A DNA stretch of 8,802 nucleotides from Alcaligenaceae bacterium UBA6179 (GTDB lineage Bacteria > Pseudomonadota > Gammaproteobacteria > Burkholderiales > Burkholderiaceae_B): positions 10,562 through 19,363 of the forward strand of contig DITR01000115.1 in assembly GCA_002422175.1 (NCBI GenBank), written 5' to 3'. The position numbers and the translations under genes were made by a program. The notes under the pieces are model-generated. The model saw only the letters and a program-made list of their open reading frames with translations, was not told the DNA's origin and did no database searches. Below, in pieces: positions 6,327 through 8,802 of the stretch. How positions within the stretch are numbered: position 1 is the stretch's first letter; every line of letters starts with the position of its first letter.

Positions 6327-7082
6327 GTGACTGATTCGATTCTTACTCTTAAAGATGTAAGCGTTACATTTGGATCTTTACGCGCAGTAAATAGCGTAAA
6401 TCTTAATGTTTCAGCTGGGCAACGCCGTGCAATTATTGGTCCAAACGGCGCGGGTAAAACAACGCTGTTTAATGCCATAGCGGGTGTGGTGCCCATATCA
6501 AGCGGAACGATCCAATTCAATAACACTGACATGACTCGCTTTTCTACAAGTAAGCGTGCAAGTCTTGGTATTGCCAGAACATTTCAGATCACCAATTTGT
6601 TCCCACGACTAACCGTTGAAGAAAATATTCAACTCGCTGTTCGTGGGCTTTCTGCACATAAATTTTCAATGTTAGGTAGCGGTCAGCCCTTGGCACAAGA
6701 GCAAGAATCAATAGAACTTGCATTGGTCAATTCGCAACTCATCAGTAAGCGAAGCATTGAAACGAAAACGTTGTCTTATGGCGAACAAAGACAGCTCGAA
6801 ATGGCGATGGCTCTTGTTCAAAACCCAAAGCTATTGTTGCTCGATGAACCTGCTGCGGGTTTGTCGCCGGCTGAACGCGTCAATATGGCTGATGTGATCA
6901 ATGCTTTACCCAGAGATCTAACGTTAATATTGATTGAACATGACATGGACTTGGCCTTGGGTCTGGTCGATTACGTGACTTGCCTTCACTTCGGTGGTGT
7001 ATTGACGGAAGGAACGCCCGCTCAAATTAGAGTGGATAGTCAAGTCGAAGAGGTTTATTTAGGAAAGCCACGCCATGCTTGA
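6327..7082 (+). CDS. livG: ABC transporter ATPase, LivG type
   Basis: A 251-residue cytoplasmic ATPase that drives the LivHM channel as a pair with LivF. All nucleotide-binding elements are present: Walker A GPNGAGKTT (38-46), a Q-loop in ARTFQITNLF, the signature LSYGEQRQLEMAMAL, Walker B LLLLDEPAAGLSP with its catalytic glutamate, and the H-loop histidine in LIEHDMDL. The insertion after the Q-loop and the C-terminal EEVYLGK are typical of LivG. It begins at GTG, preceded by AAAGGA, and the protein starts MTDSILTLKDVSVTFG, as expected for the family. It follows the hairpin region and overlaps livF by 8 bases, so the two ATPases are translationally linked. Nothing suggests loss of function. 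Confidence 0.94.
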   Translation: MTDSILTLKDVSVTFGSLRAVNSVNLNVSAGQRRAIIGPNGAGKTTLFNAIAGVVPISSGTIQFNNTDMTRFSTSKRASLGIARTFQITNLFPRLTVEENIQLAVRGLSAHKFSMLGSGQPLAQEQESIELALVNSQLISKRSIETKTLSYGEQRQLEMAMALVQNPKLLLLDEPAAGLSPAERVNMADVINALPRDLTLILIEHDMDLALGLVDYVTCLHFGGVLTEGTPAQIRVDSQVEEVYLGKPRHA

Positions 7083-7779
7083 AATTAAAGATTTAAATAG
7101 TTATTACGGCGATGCCCATATTTTGCGTGGGGTAAATATGGTTGTACCTAAAGGGAAAGTCGTGGCCCTGTTAGGTAGAAACGGTATGGGTAAAACAACC
7201 CTCATTCGATCTATTATGGGTCTTGCTCCTCCCCGCATTGCCAAAGGCAGTATTACTTTCAATGGCGAAGAGCTGGTTAACTTACCCCCTCACCAAATTG
7301 CCCGTAAACGTATTGGTTTTGTTCCCCAAGGTAGACGTTTATTTCAATCTTTGACTGTTGCAGAGCACCTAACCGTTTTTGCATCTTCAAGACCCGACTC
7401 ACCCTGGAGTGTGAAGCGTATTTATGAAATATTCCCTCGGTTGAGCGAACGCAAATCTAATTTGGGTACACAGCTCTCAGGTGGTGAAAGACAGATGTTG
7501 GCTGTTGCGCGTGCGCTGATGACAGACCCTGAATTGATTCTTATGGATGAGCCGACTGAAGGGTTAGCGCCTGTAATGGTTCAGCATCTCGAAGAAATTA
7601 TTGCTAACTTAGCTTCGACTGGTTTAGGCATTTTATTGGTTGAGCAAAATTTATATAGTGCATTATCAGTTGCAAACGAAGTGTATTTAATGGAAACGGG
7701 ATTAATCGTGCACCATTGCCAAGCTGATGAGTTAATGAATGATAAAGAAACCATGCAACGTTTTCTAGGTGTTCGTTAA
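7075..7779 (+). CDS. livF: ABC transporter ATPase, LivF type
   Basis: A 234-residue cytoplasmic ATPase, partner of LivG. It shows Walker A GRNGMGKTT (34-42), the Q-loop VPQGRRLFQSLTV, the signature LSGGERQMLAVARAL and Walker B LILMDEPTEGLAP. The usual H-loop histidine is replaced by glutamine in LLVEQN, which is the normal state in LivF proteins and not a defect. It ends in FLGVR, like the family's usual short C-terminus. Its ATG lies within the end of livG (8-base overlap), with AGGAAAG (7061-7067) as a probable ribosome binding site. The amidase gene begins 7 bases after its stop, which ties the transporter to the enzyme. Confidence 0.94.
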   Translation: MLEIKDLNSYYGDAHILRGVNMVVPKGKVVALLGRNGMGKTTLIRSIMGLAPPRIAKGSITFNGEELVNLPPHQIARKRIGFVPQGRRLFQSLTVAEHLTVFASSRPDSPWSVKRIYEIFPRLSERKSNLGTQLSGGERQMLAVARALMTDPELILMDEPTEGLAPVMVQHLEEIIANLASTGLGILLVEQNLYSALSVANEVYLMETGLIVHHCQADELMNDKETMQRFLGVR

Positions 7780-7786
7780 ATTCAAT

Positions 7787-8802
7787 ATGACAACAGCTTA
7801 TTTAGATCAAATGAATTTGTGTGAGGCAGCCCTAGCTGTCGCTCAGGGTGAGGTCAGTTCACAGCAACTGACAGAGCACGCCATAAATAGACTTAGAGAA
7901 GTGGGTCCTAAATTAAATTGTGTGGTTTCGATTCACGAAGAAAAGGCGCTAGATTCTGCATACGAAGCAGATAAAGCACGGTCTTTAGGTAAACCGCTTG
8001 GCCCATTGCACGGTGTTCCGTTGGCGCATAAAGAACTCTTTTATCGCCAAGGTGTTGTTTCAAATGATGGATCAATCATTTCTAAAGGCTTTATTCCAAC
8101 TGAAACATCGACAGCACTAACACGTCTTGACCAAGCGGGTGCTATAGATGTCGGGCAATTGCAGATGGCTGAGTTTGCAATGAGCCCTACAGGTTTTAAT
8201 TTGCATTACGGACACGTCAAAAACCCCTGGAATTTAGCGTATTGCCCCGGTGGCTCGTCTAGCGGATCTGGCGCAGCAGTCGCTGCAAGATTAGTGTTTG
8301 GTTCATTGGGCACGGATACCGGTGGATCGATTAGGCACCCTGCAGCGATGTGTGGTGTTACCGGCATTAAACCAACCTGGTCAAGGGTTAGTAATCATGG
8401 TGTCATGCCTTTGTCGGTATCACTTGATTGTGCGGGCCCTATAGCAAGAACAGCGCGTGATTGTGCAAGGTTGCTAAGTATTATTGCCGGTTTTGACTCA
8501 AATGATTTAGCCAGCTCTTCTTTACCTGTACCTCATTACGAAGACTTTTTAACAGGTCAGTTAAAGGGTGTAAAAATTGCTGTACCGGGTGCGTACTACG
8601 AACAAAATCAAGATGAAGGCGTTGCCCAAGCATTAAAAATTGCGTTAGATACCTTTACAAGTGCAGGTGCTCAGGTCATTCATACTAAACCACCTGATAT
8701 TGATTTGATCAATCGCATGATGGCAATTGTGTTAACAGTTGAAGCGGCTGCGCGTCATCAAGCCTGGATCCGTGAAAGACCTCAAGATTATGCCCCACAA
8801 GT
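7787..8802 (+). CDS. Amidase-signature family hydrolase (3' end beyond the window)
   Basis: An open frame of 338 codons runs from ATG 7787 off the window edge. It is the N-terminal part of an amidase-signature enzyme, whose members hydrolyse amides to acid and ammonia using a Ser-cisSer-Lys triad. The triad is intact: K82 (GVPLAHKEL), cis-S157 (PGGSSSGSG) and nucleophile S181 (GTDTGGSIRHPAA). The two serines are 24 apart, the same spacing as in well-studied members such as FAAH. GIKPT follows as usual. Roughly the last quarter to third of a normal protein (about 460-480 residues) is missing. Starting 7 bases after livF, with no good ribosome binding site (only AGGTG 14 bases before), it probably relies on coupling. 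It resembles GatA-like amidases in sequence, but its place in a transport operon points to a small-molecule amidase, perhaps a half-amidase. Confidence 0.9.
   Translation, partial: MTTAYLDQMNLCEAALAVAQGEVSSQQLTEHAINRLREVGPKLNCVVSIHEEKALDSAYEADKARSLGKPLGPLHGVPLAHKELFYRQGVVSNDGSIISKGFIPTETSTALTRLDQAGAIDVGQLQMAEFAMSPTGFNLHYGHVKNPWNLAYCPGGSSSGSGAAVAARLVFGSLGTDTGGSIRHPAAMCGVTGIKPTWSRVSNHGVMPLSVSLDCAGPIARTARDCARLLSIIAGFDSNDLASSSLPVPHYEDFLTGQLKGVKIAVPGAYYEQNQDEGVAQALKIALDTFTSAGAQVIHTKPPDIDLINRMMAIVLTVEAAARHQAWIRERPQDYAPQ

Noticed and set aside
6245..6532. Minus-strand open frame covering the intergenic hairpin and the livG start
   Set aside because: It runs antisense through the Walker A region and shows no domain, so it is a shadow frame.
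7787..8802. Naming the amidase gatA
   Set aside because: The conserved triad is shared by the whole superfamily and the transporter context favours a catabolic amidase; the C-terminal part needed to decide is outside the window.

Overview
The window reads as one continuous, all-plus-strand catabolic and uptake operon from a moderately AT-rich Gram-negative bacterium, most likely a beta- or gammaproteobacterium. The signs are short intergenic gaps, stop/start overlaps, AAGGA-type ribosome binding sites, a complete five-part branched-chain/amide-type (HAAT) ABC transporter, and a periplasmic binding protein with a twin-arginine-like signal. No rRNA, tRNA, mobile element, CRISPR array or genuine minus-strand gene was seen.

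Layout: (1) the last 23 codons of an upstream gene (1-72), overlapped by the GTG start of an OsmC-family protein (66-533). (2) A three-gene enzyme block of two paralogous polysaccharide-deacetylase-fold (CE4/PuuE-like) hydrolases (548-1432 and 2131-3003), with an FAH-family hydrolase between them (1429-2127) joined by an ATGA overlap to the first. (3) The transporter, in the order permease LivH (3044-3901), permease LivM (3902-4834), binding protein (4983-6248), ATPase LivG (6327-7082), ATPase LivF (7075-7779). (4) The first 338 codons of an amidase-signature enzyme (7787 to the window end), cut off by the edge.

The genes fit together as import and hydrolysis of a small carbonyl/amide compound. 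The HAAT transporter would bring it in, the CE4-like hydrolases could open a cyclic C-N bond, the amidase could remove the resulting amide as ammonia, and the FAH enzyme would cleave or decarboxylate a keto-acid product. A cyclic imide or related N-heterocycle is my best guess for the substrate. This is inference from gene content and is not shown by the sequence.

Two non-coding spots may tune expression: a bulged stem plus T7 at the end of livM, followed by a 148-base gap before the binding protein, and a strong 10-bp hairpin between the binding-protein gene and livG. No stretch over 300 bases lacks a gene.
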